Source: an uncultured Porphyromonadaceae bacterium (GTDB taxonomy: Bacteria > Bacteroidota > Bacteroidia > Bacteroidales > Muribaculaceae). Taken from it: a stretch of 64,000 nucleotides of DNA. The DNA lies in NCBI GenBank assembly GCA_947177035.1, contig CAMWSS010000001.1:62001-126000 (forward strand). Reading direction: 5' to 3'. The position numbers and the translations under genes were made by a program. Positions 17,591-25,538 of this stretch are shown one piece after another; positions within the stretch are counted from its first letter, which is position 1; the number at the start of each line of letters is the position of its first letter. The notes beneath the pieces are model-generated. The model ran no database searches and was not told the origin of the DNA. It saw only the letters and a list, made by a program, of their open reading frames with translations.

Positions 17591-17649
17591 ACCACAGCAT
17601 CCCCTACCCTCCCAAACGGCCCGGCGAGTCCCCTCCCGGGCCGTTTTTG
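17584..17649 (+). repeat. Direct repeat flanking the YhcG-type gene, left copy, including the adhesin terminator
   Basis: The segment begins at the adhesin stop codon region (AAAATAA, CCACAGCATCCC) and continues through the hairpin. It is repeated at 18934-18990 with few substitutions, apart from an extra 11 nt here between CATCCC and the hairpin. Confidence 0.8.
17614..17648 (+). terminator. Intrinsic terminator after the adhesin gene
   Basis: AAACGGCCCGG (17614-17624) pairs with CCGGGCCGTTT (17636-17646), followed by further T residues. This hairpin is the core of the flanking direct repeat. Confidence 0.85.
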
Positions 17650-17776
17650 CGTCCCGAAAATGCCGCGTCGATATAAGTAGCGCGCCCATATGTGGTGACC
17701 GCTCCTACACAGGCGCCGCGCACCACCCGGATGCCGCGTAGCGGTGCCACTCAAGCCCGACGGCTTTTCGCACGGA
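17650..17776. other. GC-rich spacer with no recognisable gene
   Basis: Between the left repeat copy and the promoter of the YhcG-type gene. It contains short self-complementary runs (for example GCACC near 17719 with GGTGC near 17746) but no convincing reading frame on either strand. Composition matches the host chromosome, not the AT-richer gene that follows. Confidence 0.4.
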
Positions 17777-17808
17777 GTTGGATGGTGTAATAAAATATCG
17801 TAAATTTG
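17777..17808 (+). promoter_or_regulatory. Bacteroidota promoter for the YhcG-type nuclease gene
   Basis: GTTG at 17777-17780, a 20-nt spacer and TAAATTTG at 17801-17808, 22 nt before the ATG. The gene therefore carries its own promoter and terminator. Confidence 0.7.
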
Positions 17809-17830
17809 TGTCAGACTTATTATCATCATT

Positions 17831-18934
17831 ATGACAAAGAAAGACGAGAAACCAGCATTTGTGAAACGCGATACCATTATTGCTGGCAAGGAATATGCTC
17901 AGCTTTTGACTACATTGAAAGAACGTTTCCGCAGGTCGCAGATCAAGGCTGCTATTAAGGTCAACACATCTATGCTGGAATATTACTGGTCTATGGGACG
18001 GGATATTTCTAAACTTCATGAGGCTGCCAAATGGGGAAGCGCGTTCTTCGATTGCCTAAGTCTCGACCTCAAGACAGCATTCCCGGGTCAGACAGGTTTT
18101 TCCGTCACCAACATCAAGTATGCCAGACGCTGGTATGAGTTTTATAATCAGAGCTATGTAATTCGTCAACGACTCGTTGACGAATTTGATATGCCTACTG
18201 ATTTTGGCATGGTTCCGTGGGGACATCACATCGACATATTTACTCGCAGCAATACTGTTGAAGAGGCGCTATTCTATATCGATGAAACCATAAGAAATGA
18301 CTGGAGCCGCCCTGAACTTAATGCCGAAATAGATGATAATCTTTACGGGAAACGTGGTAATGCCCTTACCAATTTCGATGAGAAGTTGCCGGCTCCGTAT
18401 AGCGGTCTCGCAAAGGCCATATTGAAAAGTCCTTATGATTTCAGATTCATCGACAAGAAAATTACGACAGAGAAACAATTGGAAGATGAACTTGCGGCCA
18501 ACATCACCAGATTTCTTCTTGAGTTAGGACAAGGGTTCGCGTATGTCGGTCGTCAGATGGAGTTGAAGATGCCTGGAGGCCAGACATTCATACCCGATAT
18601 GATTTTTTATCATACAAGGCTTAAATCGTATATCGTTTGTGAGTTAAAAGTAGTTCCGTTTATCCCAGACTTTGCCGGAAAACTGAACTTCTATGTTTCG
18701 GCCGTTGATGAACTGATGAAGCAATCTGATGATAATCCGACAATAGGATTGCTTATATGCAAGTCTAAAGATGATACAGTTGTTGAATGGTCATTCCGAG
18801 GAATGAATCAGCCGCTTGGGGTTGCCGAATATCAGCTTAAAGAATTCATTTCTGAGAAAGCGGCAAAGTTGCTCCCTTCCGAGGCTGAATTGCAGAACGT
18901 CATAGAGACATACGATGATGTATCGAATAACTGA
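17831..18934 (+). CDS. DUF1016/YhcG-family PD-(D/E)XK nuclease domain protein
   Basis: A 367-residue protein of the YhcG type: an N-terminal helical DUF1016 region (about 20-190, with YYWSMGRDISK and FSVTNIKYARRWYEFY) and a C-terminal PD-(D/E)XK nuclease fold. The catalytic signature is FIPDMIFYH (D256) followed by VCELK (E271, K273). Family members are found alone or beside restriction-modification and defence genes. No methylase, specificity subunit or toxin partner lies nearby. Base and codon use are clearly AT-richer than both neighbours, and the gene is bracketed by copies of one terminator region. Transfer is likely; a role in DNA defence or repair is inference. Confidence 0.87.
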   Translation: MTKKDEKPAFVKRDTIIAGKEYAQLLTTLKERFRRSQIKAAIKVNTSMLEYYWSMGRDISKLHEAAKWGSAFFDCLSLDLKTAFPGQTGFSVTNIKYARRWYEFYNQSYVIRQRLVDEFDMPTDFGMVPWGHHIDIFTRSNTVEEALFYIDETIRNDWSRPELNAEIDDNLYGKRGNALTNFDEKLPAPYSGLAKAILKSPYDFRFIDKKITTEKQLEDELAANITRFLLELGQGFAYVGRQMELKMPGGQTFIPDMIFYHTRLKSYIVCELKVVPFIPDFAGKLNFYVSAVDELMKQSDDNPTIGLLICKSKDDTVVEWSFRGMNQPLGVAEYQLKEFISEKAAKLLPSEAELQNVIETYDDVSNN

Positions 18935-18990
18935 AAAATAATCCACAGCATCCCAAGCGGCCCGGCGAGTCCCTTCCCGGGCCGTTTGTG
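18934..18990 (+). repeat. Direct repeat flanking the YhcG-type gene, right copy
   Basis: Repeats the left copy at 17584-17649: AAAATAA, CCACAGCATCCC, then the hairpin CGGCCCGG ... CCGGGCCG with the same loop except for one C/T change. It directly follows the nuclease stop codon. Confidence 0.8.
18956..18988 (+). terminator. Intrinsic terminator after the YhcG-type gene
   Basis: AGCGGCCCGG (18956-18965) pairs with CCGGGCCGTTT (18977-18987) around the same loop as the terminator at 17614-17648. The T tract is broken (TTTGTG), so it may be the weaker copy. Confidence 0.65.
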
Positions 18991-19017
18991 CACAGCAGTG
19001 GCACACCTACGACGCGG

Positions 19018-19704
19018 TCATTTTGTGGCGGATTTCTGCTTGGCCGAGGCATAGTAGCGCTGGACCTTCGTGGTCATGACAACCGTGATCAGCGGAAACA
19101 CCATCACGCCCATCAGCGCCAGCACCGTGCCAACCACTTTGCCTGTCGGAGTCACCGGCTGGATCTGACACCCGATGGTGGTGGCGTCCATGCAGGCCCA
19201 CCAGATTGCGTTCCAATAATTCCTGACCATCGGATTCACCCCGAGTTCCGCATTAAAGAAAATCAGCGATCCGAAATAGACAAACGCCACCATGACAACC
19301 ACATAGCTGGCAAACATCGACGACACGCGGTTGCGCGACACATAGCCCGTCACGATCGCCATGGCCATCGTGGCCCGCGCCAGAGGGATGAAACGCAGCC
19401 AGTAGAGCGCCGACTCGCCCGGCTGCCACTGCATCCACTGCACCACATTGAGCCACGGAACCGACAGCACCAGAAACAGCCACCGCCGCTTCAGATAACC
19501 GCGCCGCATGCCGCGCCCGGCCAGCGCCAGCTCAACGAAAAAATCGGCCATGAACACCACGCACACCCAGAACTGAAACGTCATATAGGCGTGATTCTGC
19601 AAAAAAGGCCGTCGCTCGAACGTATCGACCGAAATAAACACGATGAGCAGCAGCGACAACACCAGCACCACCCATCGCAAAATATCCAACGTGAGGCGTT
19701 TCAT
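19018..19704 (-). CDS. Ion-channel-like membrane protein with an atypical pore motif
   Basis: A 228-residue membrane protein with an arrangement like voltage-gated-type potassium channels: four hydrophobic segments, a pore-loop region YWNAIWWACMDATTIGCQI, then a last helix (VVGTVLALMGVMVFPLITVV). The pore sequence reads TTIGCQI where potassium channels have TVGYGD, so ion selectivity is doubtful. I chose the ATG at 19704 (MKRLTLDILRW) over an upstream alternative at 19767 because membrane-protein sequence starts there. It is transcribed away from the T9SS operon. It may be a channel with altered selectivity or a related sensor. Confidence 0.68.
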   Translation of the reverse strand: MKRLTLDILRWVVLVLSLLLIVFISVDTFERRPFLQNHAYMTFQFWVCVVFMADFFVELALAGRGMRRGYLKRRWLFLVLSVPWLNVVQWMQWQPGESALYWLRFIPLARATMAMAIVTGYVSRNRVSSMFASYVVVMVAFVYFGSLIFFNAELGVNPMVRNYWNAIWWACMDATTIGCQIQPVTPTGKVVGTVLALMGVMVFPLITVVMTTKVQRYYASAKQKSATK

Positions 19705-19812
19705 ACCGATATAACGCCACGCACCGGCCGTTGGTTTTACGCTGACGGCGGTAACACGACAACACAATACCGGTCAGGACAATAAACCGGAGTAACCGTG
19801 CGTTAATAATGC

Positions 19813-20538
19813 GTGATCAGACGCAGTGCCGCCATATTGATTATCTTGCTGACTGCCCTGTGCGGCAATGCAAAGCAGCTTAACGACAAGCTGCTCAACC
19901 GTCCGTATGCCGACCTGAAGGCATGGCATCTGGGCTTCAGCGTCGGCCTCCACACGCAGAGTCTGCGTATGAGCCACAGCGGATTCACGACGCCCGAGGG
20001 CCAGACGTGGTTTGCCGACCAGCCGGCCCTGTCGCCCGGATTTTGCGTAAACGGGCTGATCGACCTGCGCTTTTCCACCCATTTCAATCTGCGCTTTTCG
20101 CCAGGACTCTATTTCGGCAATAAGGTGATGAAGATAACCGACACTTCAGCACCGGACGACGACAGGCCCCTGCTGAGCCAGAACATCAAGTCGACATTGA
20201 TCGTGATTCCCGTGGACCTGAAATTCTCGGGCCTGCGCTACCGCAACTCGCGCCCTTACGTCACGGTCGGGGCCATGCCGACATTCGACGTATCGAAACG
20301 GCGGTCGGAATATTTCCAGACAAAGGTCTTCGACGTGTTTGCCACAGTCGGGTTCGGCTGCGACTTCTATCTGCCATTTTTCAAATTCATTCCCGAACTG
20401 AAATTCTGCTTCGGACTCACCGACGTGATGCGCCACAAGCGCCCCGACCTGGCCGACGATCCGGGAATGATGAACTACACCCGCTCCATCAAGAAGGCCA
20501 CGGCCGGAATGGTAGTGCTCACATTCTATTTTGAGTGA
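19813..20538 (+). CDS. porT: Type IX secretion protein PorT (outer-membrane beta-barrel)
   Basis: Outer-membrane barrel protein required for type IX secretion. It has 241 residues: an N-terminal signal segment (IRRSAAILIILLTALCGNAK), then alternating strands, ending in an aromatic residue pattern (VVLTFYFE). The sequence AWHLGFSVGLHTQSLRM near the start and the NSRPYVTVGAMPTFDV block are typical of PorT. The start codon is GTG: the frame is closed by a stop at 19807 and no ATG precedes the signal peptide. It is the first gene of the T9SS operon. Confidence 0.85.
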   Translation: MIRRSAAILIILLTALCGNAKQLNDKLLNRPYADLKAWHLGFSVGLHTQSLRMSHSGFTTPEGQTWFADQPALSPGFCVNGLIDLRFSTHFNLRFSPGLYFGNKVMKITDTSAPDDDRPLLSQNIKSTLIVIPVDLKFSGLRYRNSRPYVTVGAMPTFDVSKRRSEYFQTKVFDVFATVGFGCDFYLPFFKFIPELKFCFGLTDVMRHKRPDLADDPGMMNYTRSIKKATAGMVVLTFYFE

Positions 20539-20542
20539 CCGG

Positions 20543-21544
20543 ATGCGCCGCCTGTTTCACATATTAATGATTCTGATCGCCGGATCGCTGGCCGCATCGG
20601 CCCAGACCGAGCCTGTGCTCACCCAGTATTTCCAGGCGCCGACATTTTTCAACCCGGCTGCTGCCGGCGGCACGGACTACATGCGTCTGCGTTTCGGATC
20701 GCGCATGCAGTGGGTCGGGATCGACGGCGCTCCCAGCGACTTCATCATCACGGCCGACTCGCCGTTCAAGATCTTCAACCGCCGGTTCGGAGCCGGACTG
20801 ACCATGTTTCAGGAGAGCATCGGCCTCTACTCCACCTTGAATCTCGGCGCCCAGGTGGCCCTGACGCAGCCGCTGAGCAAGAAAAAGCCGAAACGGGGCT
20901 TCATCACGGCCGCAGTGCAGGTGGGCTACATCAACCAGAAATTCAAAGGATCGGAAGTATTCATCCCCGACGACGACGACTTCCACGAAAGCACCGACGA
21001 ATCAATCCCGACGTCGGACGTGGCCGGCGACGCGCTCGACATCAGCGTCGGACTCCAGTACACCCATCCGCGATTTTCGGCCGGCCTGTCGTGCACCCAC
21101 ATCAACGCTCCGGCCGTGAAAATGAAAAGCGAGTCATCGACCGGATCAACCGGATCTCCAGGCGAGCAATATTACGAATTCAAATTCTCACGCACCCTAT
21201 ATTTTACCGCTGAAAGCAATATTCCGATAAAAAACACGTTATTTGAAGTGTTACCTTCGCTGCTTCTGCGTTCCGATTTCAACCGCGTGCAGGCCGACAT
21301 AACAGCACGCCTGCGATGGAAAAAATTCCTCACGGCCGGCATCGGATATCGCACGCAGGACGCCGTGTCGGTGATGCTTCAGGCCGATTACAAGGGATTC
21401 ACCATCGCCTACAGCTATGACTATGCCACATCCGCCATCATGCGCGCCTCGTCAGGCAGTCACGAAATCTGGGCCGGCTACTCCCTCAAACTCGACTTCA
21501 GCGAAAAAAACCGCAACCGCCACAAAAGCATCCGCCTGATGTAA
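20543..21544 (+). CDS. porP: PorP/SprF-family type IX secretion membrane protein
   Basis: Outer-membrane barrel of the PorP/SprF family, associated with the PorK-PorN ring of the secretion machine. The 333-residue product has a signal peptide (MRRLFHILMILIAGSLAASA, mature start QTEPVLTQYFQ), the family hallmark PTFFNPAAAGG and MQWVGIDGAPSDFIIT, and closing strands with GSHEIWAGYSLKLDF. The in-frame TTG at 20531 is less likely than the ATG at 20543. It starts 4 nt after porT and precedes gldK, the canonical order. Confidence 0.92.
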   Translation: MRRLFHILMILIAGSLAASAQTEPVLTQYFQAPTFFNPAAAGGTDYMRLRFGSRMQWVGIDGAPSDFIITADSPFKIFNRRFGAGLTMFQESIGLYSTLNLGAQVALTQPLSKKKPKRGFITAAVQVGYINQKFKGSEVFIPDDDDFHESTDESIPTSDVAGDALDISVGLQYTHPRFSAGLSCTHINAPAVKMKSESSTGSTGSPGEQYYEFKFSRTLYFTAESNIPIKNTLFEVLPSLLLRSDFNRVQADITARLRWKKFLTAGIGYRTQDAVSVMLQADYKGFTIAYSYDYATSAIMRASSGSHEIWAGYSLKLDFSEKNRNRHKSIRLM

Positions 21545-21584
21545 AAGCAACACAAACCAGTCAATAAATACCAACTCTGCACAT

Positions 21585-23033
21585 ATGAAACGATTCACCC
21601 CATTGTTTATCCTCCTGTCTGCAGCCGTCATGCCGCTGCTGCTGGCGTCGTGTGCCGGCTCGGCATCATCCGGAGCCGGCGGCGAGGTCACCGGAGTGGG
21701 CGGCTCGGCATGGACTGAACCGACCCCTTACGGGATGGTGCAAATCGACCGTGGCTCAATGAAGGTCGGCCCTGCCAAGGCCGACTCATTGCGCGGCATC
21801 GCGGCCAACCCCCGCGGCGTGTCGGTCGAGTCATTCTGGATGGACGAAACGGAAATCACCAACAGCAAATACAAGCAATTTGTCTTCTGGGTGCGCGACT
21901 CGATAATCCGCGAACGCCTGGCTGACCCGGCATATGGCGGCAACGAAGAATTCCGCATCGAGGAAGACCGCGAAGGCAACCCGATCGGACCGTTTATCAA
22001 CTGGAACAAGGCTATTCCGTGGCGCAACCCGTCGGAAGACGAACTGCGGGCCATCGAAAGCGTGTATCGCACCAACCCGATCACCGGAGCGCGCGAACTC
22101 GACCACACCCAGCTGAACTACCGCTATGAGGTCTACAATCACACCGAAGCCGCCCGACGGCGCAACCGCATAGACCCGACACGCCGGGAATACAACACCG
22201 ACCGGCCTGTGCCGACCCAGCGCCCCACCATCTCGAAAGACACCGCCTACATCAACGACGAAGGGCTGATCGTGAGAGAAACCGTGCAGCGCGAACTCAC
22301 CGGCGACTATGATTTCCTCAACACCTACATCGTCAACGTCTACCCCGACACGACTGCCTGGATCAACGACTTCGACAACGCCTACAACGAACCATACGTG
22401 CGCCTCTACTTCTCACACGGAGGCTACAACGACTATCCCGTCGTGGGAGTGAGCTGGGAGCAGGCCACAGCCTTCGCCAACTGGCGCACCGACTTCCTGC
22501 GCCGCTCGCTCGGCAAGGAAGGAGTCTACATCGAGCCATTCCGTCTGCCCACCGAAGCAGAATGGGAATATGCGGCACGCGCAGGCGAAAACGACAACGC
22601 ATACCCCTGGGAAGGCGACCTGCCTCTGACCGAAGACAAAGGCTGCTTCTATGCCAACTTCAAGCCGGCAGAAGGCAACTATGTGCGCGACGCCCACCTG
22701 ATCACAGCCAAAGTCGGCACCTACTCCCCCAACGATTTCGGACTTTATGACATGGCCGGCAACGTCAGCGAATGGACTTCGACGGCCTACACCGAATCAA
22801 TCGACAGGCTCACCTCCGATCTCAACCCGCAATACCGCTATGACGCGGCACGCGAAGACCCATACAAGATGAAACGCAAGATCGTGCGCGGCGGCTCATG
22901 GAAAGACGTGGCGGCCGACATCCGCTCCGACATCCGCATGTGGGAATATCAGAACGAACAGCGGTCATACATCGGATTCCGATGCGTGCGCACCCGCATC
23001 GGCTTTGCCCGCGGTCAGAAATCAGGTAAATAA
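21585..23033 (+). CDS. porK: GldK/PorK T9SS ring lipoprotein
   Basis: Lipoprotein that forms the periplasmic ring of type IX secretion with PorN. The 482-residue chain has a lipobox LLLASC (Cys23) and a formylglycine-generating-enzyme-like (SUMF1) fold. Visible fold signatures are VESFWMDETEITNSKYKQF, YPVVGVSWEQATAFANWRTDFLRR, FRLPTEAEWEYAAR, FGLYDMAGNVSEW, IVRGGSWKD and YIGFRCVR. It is a structural homologue rather than an enzyme. It is the first of the contiguous porK-L-M-N set. Confidence 0.94.
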   Translation: MKRFTPLFILLSAAVMPLLLASCAGSASSGAGGEVTGVGGSAWTEPTPYGMVQIDRGSMKVGPAKADSLRGIAANPRGVSVESFWMDETEITNSKYKQFVFWVRDSIIRERLADPAYGGNEEFRIEEDREGNPIGPFINWNKAIPWRNPSEDELRAIESVYRTNPITGARELDHTQLNYRYEVYNHTEAARRRNRIDPTRREYNTDRPVPTQRPTISKDTAYINDEGLIVRETVQRELTGDYDFLNTYIVNVYPDTTAWINDFDNAYNEPYVRLYFSHGGYNDYPVVGVSWEQATAFANWRTDFLRRSLGKEGVYIEPFRLPTEAEWEYAARAGENDNAYPWEGDLPLTEDKGCFYANFKPAEGNYVRDAHLITAKVGTYSPNDFGLYDMAGNVSEWTSTAYTESIDRLTSDLNPQYRYDAAREDPYKMKRKIVRGGSWKDVAADIRSDIRMWEYQNEQRSYIGFRCVRTRIGFARGQKSGK

Positions 23034-23065
23034 GAGGCTGTTTAAACATATCTATTCATTGCACA

Positions 23066-23959
23066 ATGACTAAGATCAAAAGATACAAAAACGCCATCGA
23101 GCGTTTCCTGTCAGGCGAAGGCGGACAGCGCTTCTTCAACTTCGCATACTCGATCGGCGCGGCCATCGTCATCTGGGGCGCGCTGTTCAAAATCCTGCAC
23201 CTTCCCGGCGGCAACACCCTGCTCTGCATCGGCATGGGCACCGAAGTGCTCATGTTCATCCTCACGGCCTTCGACAGGCCGGCCAAGGAATATCACTGGG
23301 AAGAAGTGTTTCCGGCACTGAATCCCGACGCAACGCCGGAAGAAAAAGAAGCCGCGCGCAACGCCATGACGGCATCGCCTGCCGGAGCTGGCGGCACCAT
23401 TGTCATCGGAAACTCAGCCGACACGGAAGCAACGGTTGCTGGCGCGTCATCGCCATCTGACCGGATCGCGCCGCTCGCCCCCGGAGCATCGGCCGCCGAA
23501 GTGAGCGACCACTATGCCGCTCAGGTGTCGGCCCTGGCCGAACAGATGGACCAGCTGCGCAGAAGCACCGAAGCCCTCAACGAAGTGAGCCGCGTGCTGC
23601 TCGACAGCTATCGGGCCATCACCGAAAATTCAGCCGACATCAACCGCTCGTCGACCGGCTATGTCCAGGAAATGGCCACCCTTAACCGCAACATCGCCGG
23701 ACTCAACACCATCTATGAGATCCAGCTCAAAAGCGTCAGCTCGCAGCTCGACTCGATCGACCGCGTCAACCGGGGCATCAAAGACATACGCGACATGTAT
23801 GAAAAATCGGCCGAAACATCGTCGCTCTACTGCGAAGAAACCGAAAAGATGGCCCGCTACATGCAGCAGCTCAACTCCGTATATGAAAAAATGATCCACG
23901 CCATGACCCTCAACATGATGGGCGGAGGCGCGGCTCCAGTCTCACCGAAATCTGAATAA
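23066..23959 (+). CDS. porL: GldL/PorL T9SS motor protein
   Basis: Inner-membrane proton-channel subunit that pairs with GldM to power type IX secretion and gliding. The 297-residue protein has two membrane helices (about 27-45 and 50-68). The second contains a glutamate (E60 in IGMGTEVLMF) at the place of the essential charged residue known for GldL, and a lysine (K42) sits in the connecting FKILHLPGGN motif. The rest is a long helical cytoplasmic domain. Confidence 0.94.
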   Translation: MTKIKRYKNAIERFLSGEGGQRFFNFAYSIGAAIVIWGALFKILHLPGGNTLLCIGMGTEVLMFILTAFDRPAKEYHWEEVFPALNPDATPEEKEAARNAMTASPAGAGGTIVIGNSADTEATVAGASSPSDRIAPLAPGASAAEVSDHYAAQVSALAEQMDQLRRSTEALNEVSRVLLDSYRAITENSADINRSSTGYVQEMATLNRNIAGLNTIYEIQLKSVSSQLDSIDRVNRGIKDIRDMYEKSAETSSLYCEETEKMARYMQQLNSVYEKMIHAMTLNMMGGGAAPVSPKSE

Positions 23960-23971
23960 TCCAGCACGTCA

Positions 23972-25534
23972 ATGGCCAACAGCACCCGACTTTCACCACG
24001 CCAGAAGATGATAAACCTGATGTATATCGTCTTGACGGCCATGCTTGCGCTGAATGTCAGCGCCGACGTGCTCGACGGGTTCACGCAAGTGGAAGAGGGC
24101 CTGCAACGCTCCAACACCAACGTGGCCTCACGCAACGATGCCATCTACAACCGCATCGCATCATTCGCCGGACAGAATCCCGAAAAAGGCGAACAATGGC
24201 TGCGACGGGCCGACGACGTGCGCGAATTCACCGCCGGACTATACCGCGAAATCGACTCGCTGAAAACGGCGATCGTGCGCAAGGCCGACGGCAAAGACGG
24301 CAACCCGGCCGAAATACGCAACCGCGACGACCTCGAGGCTTCGTCGGTGGTAATGCTCAACCCGACATCACGCCAGGGCGAACGGCTGCGCCACAACATC
24401 GACGCATACCGCACGTTCATAATCACCATGATGCCCGATTCGGCCAAACGCGCCAACATCGAATCGGCCCTGTCGACCGAAAATCTCGACGCCAACGGCA
24501 ACAAACGCCAGCAATCATGGGAAGAAGCCAACTTCGAGTCCAAACCGGTGGTGGCCGCGGTCACCCTGCTGTCAAAACTTGAAAACGACGTGCGCTATGC
24601 CGAAGGTGAAGCACTCTCGACGCTCTATGCGGCCATCGACGCCGGCGACGTCCGAGTGAACGAACTCAACGCCTTCGTCATCCCGCGCTCCCGCTCGGTA
24701 ATGCGCGGCGGACAATATTCGGCCAACATCGTCCTCGCCGCAGTCGACACCACACAGCGCCCTGCCATCTTCATCGGAGGCAAACAGCTTCCCGAAGGAT
24801 CAGACCTCTACCAGTTCAACACATCGTCAACAGGCTCGTTCGACTATTCGGGCTACCTTCAGGTGCGCCACGGCGACGGATCAGTGACAAACCACGAATT
24901 CACCTCCAGCTACACGGTGTTTGAACCGACGGCAACCGTCAGCGCCACAATGATGAACGTGCTCTATGCAGGCATCGACAACCCGATATCGATCTCGGTG
25001 CCGGGCGTGCATAACTCCGACGTGAGCGCGTCGATGACAAACGGAACCCTGACCCGGAGCGGCAACGGATGGCTCGCACGCCCGTCGAAAGTGGGAGCCG
25101 AAGCCGTCATCACCGTAACAGCCAACGTCGACGGACGCCCGCAGACAATGGCAACGACCACATTCCGCACCCGCAAACTTCCCGATCCGACCCCCTACAT
25201 CAGCTTCACCGACGCACAAGGCAACCCCGACCGCTTCCGCGGCGACAAGCCGATCAGCAAGTCGGTGCTGCAGAGCGCTCCCGGCATCGGAGCCGCAATC
25301 GACGACGACCTGCTCAACATCCACTTCAACGTGGTGTCGTTCCAGACCGTGTTCTACGATTCATCGGGCAACGCCATTCCGGAAAACTCCGACGGCCCGA
25401 ACTTCTCGGCCCGCCAGCGAGAACAGTTCCGGCGCCTGCAACCAGGCAAGCGATTCTACATCAGCTCGGTCAAAGCCAGCGGACCCGACGGCATAACCCG
25501 CACCATCTCACCCCTCGAAGTCATCATAAAGTAA
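23972..25534 (+). CDS. porM: GldM/PorM T9SS motor protein
   Basis: Partner of GldL: one inner-membrane helix near the N-terminus (INLMYIVLTAMLALNVSADVL) and a long periplasmic region that reaches the PorK-PorN ring. The 520 residues fit the family. Typical segments include SPRQKMINLMYIVLTAMLALNVS, MNVLYAGIDNPISISVPG, and the C-terminal FYISSVKASGPDGITRTISP. It lies 12 nt after gldL and 4 nt before gldN. Confidence 0.95.
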   Translation: MANSTRLSPRQKMINLMYIVLTAMLALNVSADVLDGFTQVEEGLQRSNTNVASRNDAIYNRIASFAGQNPEKGEQWLRRADDVREFTAGLYREIDSLKTAIVRKADGKDGNPAEIRNRDDLEASSVVMLNPTSRQGERLRHNIDAYRTFIITMMPDSAKRANIESALSTENLDANGNKRQQSWEEANFESKPVVAAVTLLSKLENDVRYAEGEALSTLYAAIDAGDVRVNELNAFVIPRSRSVMRGGQYSANIVLAAVDTTQRPAIFIGGKQLPEGSDLYQFNTSSTGSFDYSGYLQVRHGDGSVTNHEFTSSYTVFEPTATVSATMMNVLYAGIDNPISISVPGVHNSDVSASMTNGTLTRSGNGWLARPSKVGAEAVITVTANVDGRPQTMATTTFRTRKLPDPTPYISFTDAQGNPDRFRGDKPISKSVLQSAPGIGAAIDDDLLNIHFNVVSFQTVFYDSSGNAIPENSDGPNFSARQREQFRRLQPGKRFYISSVKASGPDGITRTISPLEVIIK

Positions 25535-25538
25535 CGAC

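Noticed and set aside
16595-17689. 364-residue minus-strand frame opposite the adhesin gene
   Set aside because: An antisense shadow of a motif-rich gene. Its start crosses the terminator hairpin and it has no recognisable domain.
17650-17776. Possible gene fragment or RNA gene between the left repeat and the nuclease promoter
   Set aside because: No convincing reading frame, no tRNA-like fold and only short self-complementary runs.
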